From: Actinomycetota bacterium | Lineage (GTDB): Bacteria > Actinomycetota > Geothermincolia > Fen-727 > Anoxymicrobiaceae | Length of the DNA stretch: 48,192 nt | NCBI GenBank assembly: GCA_018896525.1 | Contig: JAHIMR010000125.1 | Coordinates: 1 to 48,192, forward strand | Direction: 5' to 3' | Part shown: positions 8,007-16,578 of the stretch, piece after piece | Layout: each line of letters starts with the position of its first letter | Position numbering within the stretch: the first letter of the stretch is position 1 | Notes under the pieces: generated by a model | What the model was told of the DNA's origin: nothing | The model's database searches: none | Seen by the model: the letters and a program-made list of their open reading frames with translations, nothing else | Translations under genes and position numbers: made by a program

Positions 8007-9326
8007 TTATTTTCTCCCAATCGCGGCGTAATCCATGTACCCGAAGAGGACCGTGTTCAGCTTGACCATGTTGTCGTTCAACTCCTTGACCCACTCCTCT
8101 TCGGCCATCTCGTGTGGGGGCACCACCTTTGCGAGACGCTGGTTCCTGGGAACCGGGTTAGTGAACTTAATGTCGGCATCTCGAAATCCCGCCGACAGAA
8201 GCAGAAACCGCATCGTCTCGGGGTGTATCGGCTGCACGTGCGAGAGGTCGGCGTAAAAGAAGCTGGCGAATATCAGCAGGCATTGCGGGTTGGGGGTCTC
8301 GGCGACTATGTACCCCCCGGCCTTCATCTTGTTGTAGGCAAGGCCAACCATCTCAATCAACTCGCTTGGGGTCATGTGCTCCGCCACCTGAGACAGGAAT
8401 ATACCGTCGAGGCATTCATCCGGCAGGCCGGAGAGGTGCTCGATGGCCTCCGCCTGCCGGGCCGCCAGCCCCGCGTCGACGCAGTACTGGACCGCGTCAC
8501 TCTCGATGTCGATGCCGTAGCCGCCAATCCCTTTTTCGCGCATCAATTCCAGGAACTCCCCGCGCCCGCACCCAAGGTCCAGCACGTTCTCGCAACCGGT
8601 GAAGTACTCCAGGTACGGCTGGTGGCGCCCTTTTACCAGCTCGCTGTCTCCACGATGAATGCTCTCGAACCAGTAGTAATCGAAGAAAAACCTCGGCGGC
8701 GTCCTGGAGCGGTCAGGCGACACCGTTCGGTCCTTTCCCACCCCACCGGGCCCTACCTCGGGCTTCGCTACGAAATCATCAGCGAGGGGACCGACATCCT
8801 TCATGTCCGACCGGTCCGGCTCTCCACCTTCACCACGCTGCCTCCATGCCCTCTCCAGCCGCCCTATTCTCTCGTCGAACCTCTCGCCCTCGAGAACCTT
8901 GACTCGCCCCAGCACGTTCCCCCGTTCAATCACGTCCAGCCTGTCGTTGACGCTCCTTAACTGGTCGGCTATCCCGTGAAGGGCCCTGGTGGCGGCGCCG
9001 TGTATCCCGTGCAACTGGACCACGATGGGGTTCACGTACCAGTACACCGCCTTCTCGACGATTCTCTTGATGTAGCGCTTCACCCCGCCGGTGATCCCGA
9101 TTAAACGCTCCTCTTCGAGGGGCTCCCCTTCCAGTGGGGCCAGGCTCTGGTCCAGCGATACCAGGCTCTGTACAATGTTCTCCCACGCTCCCGGTAGCAG
9201 GTAGACGATATCCTCGACCTCGCGCACCTCCGAGTGGTACGACTGTCTGCGACCTGTCTCACGCTCCAGCAGAACGCTGGCGACATCCTCGAGGATGTCG
9301 CCGACGTCAACGTTTACCGATTCCAT
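8007..9326 (-). CDS. Class I SAM methyltransferase with WYVNP helical module, coupled to Wzt
   Basis: 439 residues; ATG 9326 lies 6 nt after the Wzt stop, with GAGGGG overlapping that stop. Residues about 75-170 are helical and contain EKAVYWYVNPIVVQLHGIHG. Residues 170-210 are a charged linker. The C-terminal half has motif I VLDLGCGRGEFLELM, GIDIESDAVQYC, FLSQVAEHMTPSELIE, YIVAETPNP and the H-V-Q-P-I-H-P-E-T segment. All canonical SAM residues are present, so this looks active. In ABC-exported O-antigens a methyltransferase can cap the non-reducing end and Wzt then recognises the cap. The tight coupling to a Wzt with an extra C-terminal domain makes that role plausible here; this is inference. 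Confidence 0.85.
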   Translation of the reverse strand: MESVNVDVGDILEDVASVLLERETGRRQSYHSEVREVEDIVYLLPGAWENIVQSLVSLDQSLAPLEGEPLEEERLIGITGGVKRYIKRIVEKAVYWYVNPIVVQLHGIHGAATRALHGIADQLRSVNDRLDVIERGNVLGRVKVLEGERFDERIGRLERAWRQRGEGGEPDRSDMKDVGPLADDFVAKPEVGPGGVGKDRTVSPDRSRTPPRFFFDYYWFESIHRGDSELVKGRHQPYLEYFTGCENVLDLGCGRGEFLELMREKGIGGYGIDIESDAVQYCVDAGLAARQAEAIEHLSGLPDECLDGIFLSQVAEHMTPSELIEMVGLAYNKMKAGGYIVAETPNPQCLLIFASFFYADLSHVQPIHPETMRFLLLSAGFRDADIKFTNPVPRNQRLAKVVPPHEMAEEEWVKELNDNMVKLNTVLFGYMDYAAIGRK

Positions 9327-9332
9327 AGCCCC

Positions 9333-10511
9333 TCACCCCGCTTGCGGACCTGTCTTCACCTCGCACGGTATGTAGAGAAGTCCCACATCGTCAATATCGC
9401 TTTTCATTTCAAACTGGTATAACTTGTCCTGCCAGTGATAAACGGTCTGTTCATCGCGCGAGTGCGCCGCCACACTGACCAGGTACCTGCCCTCCAGCAT
9501 GGGCAGCGACTTGAGGTCGAACTCCACCACCCCGTCGCCCGCCACGGTGCCCATCTCCAGGCCCTTCAACGCGGTATTTGTCCCAAAAGCGGTGAAGCCC
9601 CGGTAGTCGTCGAGGCTGAACCCGAACACCGGGTCGACGATCGGCTCCCTGGCCTCATAGCAGACCCGCACCTTCATGGAGCTTCCGGTATAAAAATCAT
9701 TCGTCTCCTCGCCCCTGTCGTTCAGCAGTCGCACCTCCGTGATCTCTATCTTCCTGTTGCCCTGCTCCGATGCCTCCTCCTCGGTCTCCATCACCTGGTG
9801 ATAGTGGTTGACGACCTCCTTTGGGATGCCATCCCTGACTATCCTCCCCTCCTCGAGCATGATCACCCGATCGCAGATCTCCCTGGTGACGTCCACGTTG
9901 TGGGTGACGAAGATGATCGTCTTGCCGGAATCGCGGAACTCGTCTATCTTGTCCAGGCACTTCCGCTGAAACGCCTCGTCACCGACCGCGAGGACCTCGT
10001 CCACTATCAGTATCTCGGGGTCGACACTTATGGCCACCGCGAACCCCAGTCGAATGTACATGCCGCTGGAGTAGTTCCTGACGTAGTTGTCGATGAACCG
10101 CTCGAGCTCGGCGAACGCGACTATCTCATCAAACTTTCCATCAACCTCTTTGCGCGAGAACCCCAGGATAGAGGCGTTGAGGTACACATTCTCACGCCCG
10201 GTCAGGTCCGGCTGGAATCCGGCCCCCAGCTCCAGGAGTGCGGCGATGCTCCCGTCAGTCATTATCTTTCCGCTGGTGGGGTAGATTATCCTGGTCATGC
10301 ACTTGAGCAATGTCGATTTGCCGGAGCCGTTGGCCCCGATTATGCCCAGGGTCTCCCCTTTCTCCACGTCCAGATCTATGTCGCGGAGTGCCCAGAACTC
10401 CTCGTACCCGCGCTTACGGAAGAACAGGACCTTCTCCTTCAAGCTCCGGACATTCTCGTGATAGAGCTTGAACATCTTGGAGACTTCCCTTACCTCTACC
10501 GCGTGCTCCAT
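9333..10511 (-). CDS. wzt: Polysaccharide ABC exporter ATP-binding subunit (Wzt-like)
   Basis: 392 residues from ATG 10511, with GGAGGT just upstream and 10 nt after the permease stop; a TTG at 10538 in frame would overlap the permease gene. Walker A is GANGSGKS (59-66), signature YSSGM (147-151), Walker B ILIVDE (167-172), H-loop His204. Residues about 248-392 form a beta-rich extension typical of Wzt proteins that bind the modified end of the glycan (the E. coli O8/O9a type). The subunit powers export of an undecaprenyl-PP-linked polysaccharide across the membrane with the adjacent permease. The order permease, Wzt, methyltransferase supports an exporter whose substrate carries a terminal modification. 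Confidence 0.93.
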   Translation of the reverse strand: MEHAVEVREVSKMFKLYHENVRSLKEKVLFFRKRGYEEFWALRDIDLDVEKGETLGIIGANGSGKSTLLKCMTRIIYPTSGKIMTDGSIAALLELGAGFQPDLTGRENVYLNASILGFSRKEVDGKFDEIVAFAELERFIDNYVRNYSSGMYIRLGFAVAISVDPEILIVDEVLAVGDEAFQRKCLDKIDEFRDSGKTIIFVTHNVDVTREICDRVIMLEEGRIVRDGIPKEVVNHYHQVMETEEEASEQGNRKIEITEVRLLNDRGEETNDFYTGSSMKVRVCYEAREPIVDPVFGFSLDDYRGFTAFGTNTALKGLEMGTVAGDGVVEFDLKSLPMLEGRYLVSVAAHSRDEQTVYHWQDKLYQFEMKSDIDDVGLLYIPCEVKTGPQAG

Positions 10512-10521
10512 GAAACCTCCA

Positions 10522-11331
10522 CTATATCTGCTCGGCAAAGCCGCGCTCGATCCTGGCGAAGACGTAGTAGCCCCCTACCAGGGTTACTATCGAGAATACC
10601 ACTGTTATAAGTATCCCCCAGAACGATATGTATGCAACCTGTGGCCCGTAATGATGCGGGTTGTAGATGGCGTACTCCCATAACAGCACGATATTGGTCA
10701 TGGGATTGACCAGGTATAGTGGCATGAACTTGGGAAACTGAGAGGCCACCAAACCAACCGGGTACACGATTGGAGATAGCCAGAACAAGGCGGTAAGGGC
10801 CACTTCCACAAAGTGCTGGACGTCCCGCAGATAGACGTTTGCCGCCGACACCAGGAGCGCCAGCCCCAACGTTAAGACAACCTGCAGGATAAGTATAAAC
10901 GGCATGAGCAGGAGCCATGGTGAGAAGTGCCACCTGATAAGAAGCATGAAGACGAAGAACACCAGCATCTGGAGGACGAAGTGGAATATGTTGGCTCCCA
11001 CCGCGGCGATGGGCAGTATCTCCCGGGGGAAGTAGACCTTCTTCACCAGCCCGGGGTTGGCGACGATGGAACCCACAGACTGCATCAGAGAGTTGACGAA
11101 GAACAGCCACGGCAGTAGCCCCGACATCAGGAACACCGCGTACCACTGGACGTCTCCCCCTCGCGCCAGTATCGAGAAGACGATACTGAAGACCAGCAGC
11201 ATCACCAGGGGTGTCATGAACGACCACGCGAACCCCAGCACCGATCGCTTGTACTTTACCTTGAGCTCCTTCACCGTCATGTTCCACAGGAGCTCACGGT
11301 GCGCCCACAGGTCTTTCAATCTCTCGATCAC
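10522..11331 (-). CDS. wzm: Polysaccharide ABC-2 type permease (Wzm-like)
   Basis: 269 residues from GTG 11331, with GAGGGA upstream. The N-terminal amphipathic segment (LWAHRELLWNMTVKELKVKY) is followed by six predicted membrane spans. The KKVYFPREILPIA loop and NPMTNIVLLW near the C-terminus are hallmarks of the ABC2_membrane / Wzm-RfbA family. It forms the channel for the lipid-linked glycan and pairs with the Wzt encoded 10 nt downstream. Length is normal for the family. Upstream spacing to the GT2 gene is 89 nt, compatible with one operon. Confidence 0.93.
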   Translation of the reverse strand: MIERLKDLWAHRELLWNMTVKELKVKYKRSVLGFAWSFMTPLVMLLVFSIVFSILARGGDVQWYAVFLMSGLLPWLFFVNSLMQSVGSIVANPGLVKKVYFPREILPIAAVGANIFHFVLQMLVFFVFMLLIRWHFSPWLLLMPFILILQVVLTLGLALLVSAANVYLRDVQHFVEVALTALFWLSPIVYPVGLVASQFPKFMPLYLVNPMTNIVLLWEYAIYNPHHYGPQVAYISFWGILITVVFSIVTLVGGYYVFARIERGFAEQI

Positions 11332-11420
11332 GATTAGGAATCCCTCGTTTTCTCACTCGGGTTAACCTGTTGATTCTACCAGAATCGCCGGGCCTGCGCC
11401 CCCGGCGCGTGGCTCGGCCG

Positions 11421-12110
11421 CTATCGCTTGAAGCGGAAGCGGATAAGCGTCCAGATCGCTTCCAGCCCGTCGGTGGCCTTTATCTTCTTGCCCGCCTCCA
11501 CCGTGCGGGCGCTGTAGGAGATGGGTATCTCCCGGAGCCGGTACCCCCGCCGGAACGTCTTGGCGGTCACCTCGGGACAAAACTCGAACCTCTCGCATTC
11601 CAGGTCGAACGAGCGCAGGACATCTGTCCTGAAGACCTTGTAGCAGGTTGCCTCGTCGGTGATCCTCTTGCCGAAGAGAATTGTGGCGGCCCACGCCAGC
11701 AGCTTGTTGGCGATGAGGTTTGGCAACGCCATGTTCTCGATAGACCCCATGAAACGGCTGCCGTAAACGACGTCCGCTTCGTCGCTTATTATGGGCCCGA
11801 TGAGCCGGGGGTAGTCGAGGGGATCGTACTCCAGGTCGGCGTCCTGGATGATTACCATGTCCCCGGTAACGTGGTCCAGGCCGGTCCTGATGGCCGCCCC
11901 CTTGCCCCGGTTTACATCGTGCTGGAGCAGTACGATATCCTCCTGCCCGCGGTACGCCTCCAGGCGCTCGGCGGTACCGTCGGTGGAGGCGTCATCCACA
12001 ACCACCACCTCTATCTCAATATCTCCGAGATCCACCGAGCGGACCAGGTGTATGACCTCGTCGATCGTCGATTCCTCGTTATGCACCGGCATTATCGCCG
12101 AGAGTTTCAA
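11421..12110 (-). CDS. GT2 polyprenyl-phosphate sugar transferase (DPM1-like)
   Basis: An open frame runs to 12263, but TTG 12110 is preferred: it is preceded directly by GGGAGAGG and gives the usual GT2 N-terminus KLSAIMPVHNEESTIDEVI (229 aa). Motifs: VVVVDDASTDGT, the DVNRGKGAAIRTGL loop, the DxD as IIQDADLEYDP, and a late FEFCPEVTAK segment. No C-terminal membrane spans are present, as in soluble DPM1-type enzymes. The family makes polyprenyl-phosphate mannose or glucose from GDP/UDP-sugar. Such a donor would feed the GT-C-like membrane transferases encoded nearby (14088, 16579, 18242). ATG 12170 is an alternative start. Confidence 0.88.
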   Translation of the reverse strand: MKLSAIMPVHNEESTIDEVIHLVRSVDLGDIEIEVVVVDDASTDGTAERLEAYRGQEDIVLLQHDVNRGKGAAIRTGLDHVTGDMVIIQDADLEYDPLDYPRLIGPIISDEADVVYGSRFMGSIENMALPNLIANKLLAWAATILFGKRITDEATCYKVFRTDVLRSFDLECERFEFCPEVTAKTFRRGYRLREIPISYSARTVEAGKKIKATDGLEAIWTLIRFRFKR

Positions 12111-12284
12111 CTTCCTCTCCCGTATCTTCCGATGGAGCCCCCTCGTGACCGAGCAGCCCTCTTCTTCCATAAACCTGGCACAAGACCCTCTGAGTATAAG
12201 GGGGGAGAGCCGGTTGTGGCTAGTGAGGCGATCCCCGTTAAGCAAGTGCCATTCCCTGACCACGGGAAAAAGCAGTCCAGTTCC

Positions 12285-12860
12285 TTATTTGCGACCTACC
12301 GCAATCTGGTTCATTCCCATCTGGAACCTCCTGGATGCCACTACCTCGAGTCCTCTCCCCTCGAGTAGGTCCACCAGTTCGTGAAGTCTGTAGATATGGT
12401 GATGCACATCACTCACCCCAGGGTCGGTTATTCCGACGACCTGAAGCATGTGATGCACTCGATCCCCCAACCGTGTCGGCGTGGTAACTACTATTTTTCC
12501 GCCAGGAGCAAGCAGGGGAAGATAAAGGTCAAGGAAATCCAGCGGTCTCTTCAGGTGCTCTATCAGAGCAATGGCCAGAATGGCATCAAATGGCTCCCGG
12601 CAACTTAAGACCTCACGCTGGATATCCAGCACATGGGCACTTACCCGGGGGTAAATGCTCAGCAGTTTCTCTACCACGTTCCGGACGGAGTCCACCCCAA
12701 CGTAATCCGTATCCCGGGGAAGGAACTCGATTATAGTGCCGACACCGCAGCCGACATCGAGAACCCTTCCATGCACGTAGGGGAGTACCTTGCGAGCCCT
12801 TGATCGGGACAATAGAACACTGAAGCGGTGCCTTATTCTCGTTTTTATGATCGTTCCCAC
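12285..12860 (-). CDS. Small class I SAM methyltransferase
   Basis: 191 residues from GTG 12860, with a CAGGGAG ribosome site. It is a compact Methyltransf_11/23 fold without extra domains: GRVLDVGCGVGTIIEFL (motif I), YVGVDSVRNVVEKLL, ILAIALIEHLKRP (the ...EHL motif), GGKIVVTTPTRLGDRVHHML, and a C-terminal VVASRRFQMGMNQIAVG strand pair. All expected SAM-binding positions are present. The substrate is unknown; a sugar or lipid-linked glycan is likely from the setting between a GT4 and the DPM1-like GT2. 73 nt separate it from the GT4 stop upstream. Confidence 0.85.
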   Translation of the reverse strand: MGTIIKTRIRHRFSVLLSRSRARKVLPYVHGRVLDVGCGVGTIIEFLPRDTDYVGVDSVRNVVEKLLSIYPRVSAHVLDIQREVLSCREPFDAILAIALIEHLKRPLDFLDLYLPLLAPGGKIVVTTPTRLGDRVHHMLQVVGITDPGVSDVHHHIYRLHELVDLLEGRGLEVVASRRFQMGMNQIAVGRK

Positions 12861-12933
12861 TGCTCCCTGTTATTGAAGGTCTATTACCGGAAAGATTTGA
12901 AGACATTATAGTCGAAGTTCATTTGGTATTTCA

Positions 12934-14067
12934 TCAGCTGATACGGCCTATGCTCTCAACCACCTCGGAGAAGCGCTCCCACGAGAAACGCCTGCGGTAC
13001 TCTTCCACGTTTCTCCCGAACTCGCCCGCCCGCCCTTGCTCGAAGAATTCGATTATCGCCCGCGCGATAGCGCTGGGATCGCCAGGCGGCACCAGGTAAC
13101 CGGTCCTCCCGTCGTCAACTGACTCCGGTAGCGCCCCGACAGTGGTCGTGATGACCGGCTTCCCGAAAGCGTAAGCGATCTTCACTATCCCGCTCGCGGA
13201 GGCGGAGGTGTACGGCAGTACCACGAGGTCAGCGGAGTTGAAGTACCTCGGCACGTCTTCGTTCGGCACATAACTGTCCACGACGGTGACGTACCTGTCA
13301 ATCCCCGAGCGCTCGATTTCACGTGAGTACTGTTCCATCTCTTCCCAGAACTCACCCACTACCAGGAGTCGCAACGATGGTATTCGCCTGACGGCCTCGG
13401 GAATGGCACCAAGCAGGTTAATGAGGCCCTTGTACGGGCGGACAAAACCGAAGTAGAGCACTACCCGGTCCTCTTCCGTCAGCCCGAGCCCGCTTCTGGC
13501 CTCCGCCCGGAAGGGGGTCGAGGGAAAGACGTCGAGAATCGGCAGGGGGACCACCGAAACCGCGACTCCCTGCATCAAGCTTAGCAGTTCTCTCTCCAGT
13601 TCCCGGCCGGTGACCATGAAGTGATCGGCCCGTCCGAACGCGATTCGCGAGAGCAGTTTGCCCAGCGAGCGGTGTTCATGCTGGACGACGTTGTGGCACC
13701 AGAAAACGATTCTGCAACGCGGCAGGCGATGCTTGATGTACCCGGAGATGTAGCGGAAATGGAGTGCGAGAGCGGGGTTCACCCAGGAGAAGATTACCAG
13801 CCGTGGGTTGAACTCGCAGGCCCGCCTCGCCGCTTTCCTCCAGCTCAGCGGGCTTGAGAACGATAGTATCGGCTCGTTGTCGGCCTCGATACGTTCCGCT
13901 GATTCGTCCTTCTGGGTTCGGCCGGGAAAGAGGAGCTGGGGATACTGCTTCTCAAAGGAGATGAACATAACGTCGTGGCGCCGGCGCAGGTTCTCGACCA
14001 TCAGCGTGGTGTACTGTGAGATGCCTCCCCGCAGCGGATATGTGGGTCCGATGACTGCTATTCTCAT
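12934..14067 (-). CDS. GT4 glycosyltransferase
   Basis: 377 residues from ATG 14067 (MRIAVIGPTYPLRGGISQYT); TTG 14076 is three codons upstream and has a somewhat better GGGACGGG site. The N-domain GGISQ loop, VFWCHNVVQHEHRSLGKLLS, then YFGFVRPYKGLINLL and PYTSASASGIVKIAYAFGKP define a GT-B enzyme. In this subfamily the E-x7-E region lacks the first Glu (SASGIV). A family role is transfer of a hexose or deoxyhexose to a polyprenyl-PP-linked oligosaccharide on the cytoplasmic face. It lies 20 nt below the YfhO-like gene and is almost certainly co-transcribed with it. Confidence 0.88.
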   Translation of the reverse strand: MRIAVIGPTYPLRGGISQYTTLMVENLRRRHDVMFISFEKQYPQLLFPGRTQKDESAERIEADNEPILSFSSPLSWRKAARRACEFNPRLVIFSWVNPALALHFRYISGYIKHRLPRCRIVFWCHNVVQHEHRSLGKLLSRIAFGRADHFMVTGRELERELLSLMQGVAVSVVPLPILDVFPSTPFRAEARSGLGLTEEDRVVLYFGFVRPYKGLINLLGAIPEAVRRIPSLRLLVVGEFWEEMEQYSREIERSGIDRYVTVVDSYVPNEDVPRYFNSADLVVLPYTSASASGIVKIAYAFGKPVITTTVGALPESVDDGRTGYLVPPGDPSAIARAIIEFFEQGRAGEFGRNVEEYRRRFSWERFSEVVESIGRIS

Positions 14068-14087
14068 TGCGGGCAACCCGTCCCGTT

Positions 14088-16478
14088 CTATTCGGGCCTG
14101 CCGGTGGCTTCGCCCGGGATACTATCGCCGATAGCGCGCCTCTTTTTTCTACGGAAGAACAGAAGCCCCCCGAAGTATAGAACAAGAAAGGCCACGGCGA
14201 CCAGCGATACCGCTATCCCGACGTAGAGAACACGGGGGTGGAACCGGAACTCCACCGTCCCCTGCCCTCCCTCCAGCAGGACCCCCCGGAATATCAGGTT
14301 CGTCCGGAGTATCTCTTTCTTCTCTCCGTCAACATAGACGTCCCAGCCGGGATACTGCATCTCGGCGGTCACCAGGAGCCCCCGGCACGACTCGTCGGTC
14401 TCCAGTTGGAGGTGGTGCGGCGACCTGGATGTAACCTCCACCAGCCCGGGCTCAGCCGGTATCTCCTCCCCGGCGGCGGGCGGGTACACCACCAGCGCGG
14501 TCTCGCGTATTCCCTCGCCCCGGGTCTCGGCCATCTCCTGGTAGACCTCCTCATTGTCGGAGAAGGCGACCGCGTCACTCATCCAGGCCCGGGGTTTGGC
14601 GGTTACGTTCCGGTAAACATTGACGCCCTCCAGGTACGCCTGGTGCTCGAACTTGCCCTTCGCCAGCTTGCGGTGAATCCTCGCTTCGCTCAGGAAGTAC
14701 CGGTCGTTCATGACGTCCAGCAGTTCCGAGGTCAGGCCGCCCTCGTAGAAGAGCCCCACCTGCACCCCCGGGGACACCGACGGCACCACCAGTTCCCGGT
14801 AACGGTCGTAGTCGGCCAGGATCAGTGAGTCGTCCCCCGTCGCCTTCTCCAGGCCATAGACGGCCCCGTCGTCCAGCGCCCTGTACATGTTGTTCGCGTC
14901 CGTTTCCACACGGAAGGTGCCCGGCTGGGCCGCCACGTACCGTGAGGCGGCCGCGTCCCCGAAGATGTCATCGGGATTGACCTGGACCATCACCCAGGGG
15001 GTGTTCAGGGCCACCAGGTCTATAACCACCAGCGTCACCAACCCGAACGACAGCCAGGCGGACCTCTCCTTCTTCTCCCGCCCCATCACCCACAGCAACA
15101 GCAGCAGGCCCAGGATCAGCAACACCGGCGTTATCATGCTCATGAAACCCATTCGGTTTTCCTCGCCGCGCCCCGGCCCACGGAGCATCATGAACACCGA
15201 CAGTACCAGCACCAGCAGTAGAACGAGGACGGTAAGCACCGCCACCAGGCGCAGCGCCCGGCGGTATTCGCGCCGGTCGGGCAGCGAGTACGCCTCGAGG
15301 ATGTGGTCGGCGCCGAAACCGGCAAGAATCGCCACCCCGAACCCGAAGATAACAAGGGTGCGAGCGGGGTTGTGGAACCGATCGAAGAACAGGTGTGCCT
15401 TGTAGAGCACCGTAAACAGGTATCCTCCCGGCCCCAGGGCCAGGATGAGCGATACCAGGACCGCCACCCAGAAAAAGATGACAAGCCCGCGGCGCCTGCG
15501 GAGCAACGCCACCACCGCCAGCGCGCCGCCAACGATTCCCGCGTAGCCGTACATCTCCCACATCAACCACCCTCCCACGTACTCACCGGTTGTCATTCCG
15601 AAGAAATGCGGGAACACGAGGCCGACCGCCTGCCACGGCGGCAGACTGCCGGTTCGGGCGATCTCGAGCGGTATCTCCTGCCGGGTGGACAATCCGATGA
15701 GCTGGTAGGTCGGGACCAGTTGCGCCGCCGCCAGCGCCGCCCCCACCGCTACCGTTGTTCCCAGGGCGGCAACACCGTAGGCGAGACCCGTCTTCTGTGG
15801 ATCGCCACGGTACCTCTGCAGCGCCGTGAGGGCCACGAGCCCCAGCAGCAGAACGCAGACGTAAAACACCGACTGGATGTGTCCCGCCAGTAGCGCGATG
15901 CCAACCGCCACGCCGGCCGCCACCGAGTAAGAGAAGCGGCGCCGGGAAAGCGAGCGGTAGAAGAGCAGGAAGATAAGGGGGATCCACGCCGCCGAGCTCT
16001 GCTGGTTCATATGGCCGGCGTGGGCGACCATGAATCCGCAGAACATGTACGTTACCGCCGCCACCGCCGATCCTGCCCGGCCGATTTTGAGGTCTTTCGC
16101 CAGGATATAGGTGAAGACGCCCGCCAGGTAGAAATGAATAACCACGAATGCGCACTGGGCCTTGAGGGAATAATCCGCCCCTACCATGGCGTAGGAGCCC
16201 ACCATCGCCAGGTTGATGGGGTAAAGCATCGCCGTCTGGTACGAGGCGAAGAACGGATGCCCGCAAAGCATGTACGGGTTCCACAGCGGAAACGAACCGC
16301 CGGCCAGCGACTCGGTGGCGAAGAACCGCGCCGGGTAGAACTGGCGGATGAAGTCGAGCTCAACGCCGAAAGACCACTCCCGGCTGAACAGCACCCGTGA
16401 CCACACCAGCACCACCAGCGCCAGGAGGCCGGCGAGGATGAGCCAGTCGGTCCGGTTCCACCGCTCCCTGGAGGTCAC
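14088..16478 (-). CDS. YfhO-family polytopic membrane protein (GT-C-like)
   Basis: 796 residues from GTG 16478, with GGGGGAG upstream. About 12 membrane spans precede a C-terminal extracytoplasmic beta-rich domain and a final span plus a basic tail (FFRRKKRRAIG). Marks of the YfhO family are an early loop LDFIRQFYPARFFATESL, SFPLWNPYMLCGHPFFA, GHMNQQSSAAW, and the late MQYPGWDVYVDGE segment. YfhO-like proteins are GT-C-type transferases implicated in glycosylating teichoic acids or surface glycans from polyprenyl-P-sugar donors. Here it would use the donor made by a DPM1-like enzyme such as 11421. The gene follows a repeat palindrome, so it may begin a transcription subunit. Confidence 0.85.
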   Translation of the reverse strand: MTSRERWNRTDWLILAGLLALVVLVWSRVLFSREWSFGVELDFIRQFYPARFFATESLAGGSFPLWNPYMLCGHPFFASYQTAMLYPINLAMVGSYAMVGADYSLKAQCAFVVIHFYLAGVFTYILAKDLKIGRAGSAVAAVTYMFCGFMVAHAGHMNQQSSAAWIPLIFLLFYRSLSRRRFSYSVAAGVAVGIALLAGHIQSVFYVCVLLLGLVALTALQRYRGDPQKTGLAYGVAALGTTVAVGAALAAAQLVPTYQLIGLSTRQEIPLEIARTGSLPPWQAVGLVFPHFFGMTTGEYVGGWLMWEMYGYAGIVGGALAVVALLRRRRGLVIFFWVAVLVSLILALGPGGYLFTVLYKAHLFFDRFHNPARTLVIFGFGVAILAGFGADHILEAYSLPDRREYRRALRLVAVLTVLVLLLVLVLSVFMMLRGPGRGEENRMGFMSMITPVLLILGLLLLLWVMGREKKERSAWLSFGLVTLVVIDLVALNTPWVMVQVNPDDIFGDAAASRYVAAQPGTFRVETDANNMYRALDDGAVYGLEKATGDDSLILADYDRYRELVVPSVSPGVQVGLFYEGGLTSELLDVMNDRYFLSEARIHRKLAKGKFEHQAYLEGVNVYRNVTAKPRAWMSDAVAFSDNEEVYQEMAETRGEGIRETALVVYPPAAGEEIPAEPGLVEVTSRSPHHLQLETDESCRGLLVTAEMQYPGWDVYVDGEKKEILRTNLIFRGVLLEGGQGTVEFRFHPRVLYVGIAVSLVAVAFLVLYFGGLLFFRRKKRRAIGDSIPGEATGRPE

Positions 16479-16496
16479 CAGGCTCCCCCCCCAAAC

Positions 16497-16525
16497 GCGC
16501 CACTGGTGCCTGGCACCAATGGCGC
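16497..16525. repeat. 29-bp palindrome, GGTGCCTGGCACC core
   Basis: GCGCCACTGGTGCC pairs with the following GGCACCAATGGCGC with one mismatch around a central T. It lies in the 100-bp gap between the DUF2079 and YfhO-like genes and is followed by GGGGGCCTGGCCCC. Member of the window-wide REP-like family; could form an attenuator hairpin in the minus-strand transcript. Confidence 0.7.
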
Positions 16526-16578
16526 AAAACGCACGTTGGGGGCCTGGCCCCTTCCGTGCATGCGCGGTTTAGGCATTT

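Noticed and set aside
9435-10610. 391-residue plus-strand frame opposite Wzt
   Set aside because: It is antisense to a gene with all ABC motifs, and its translation has no domain features.
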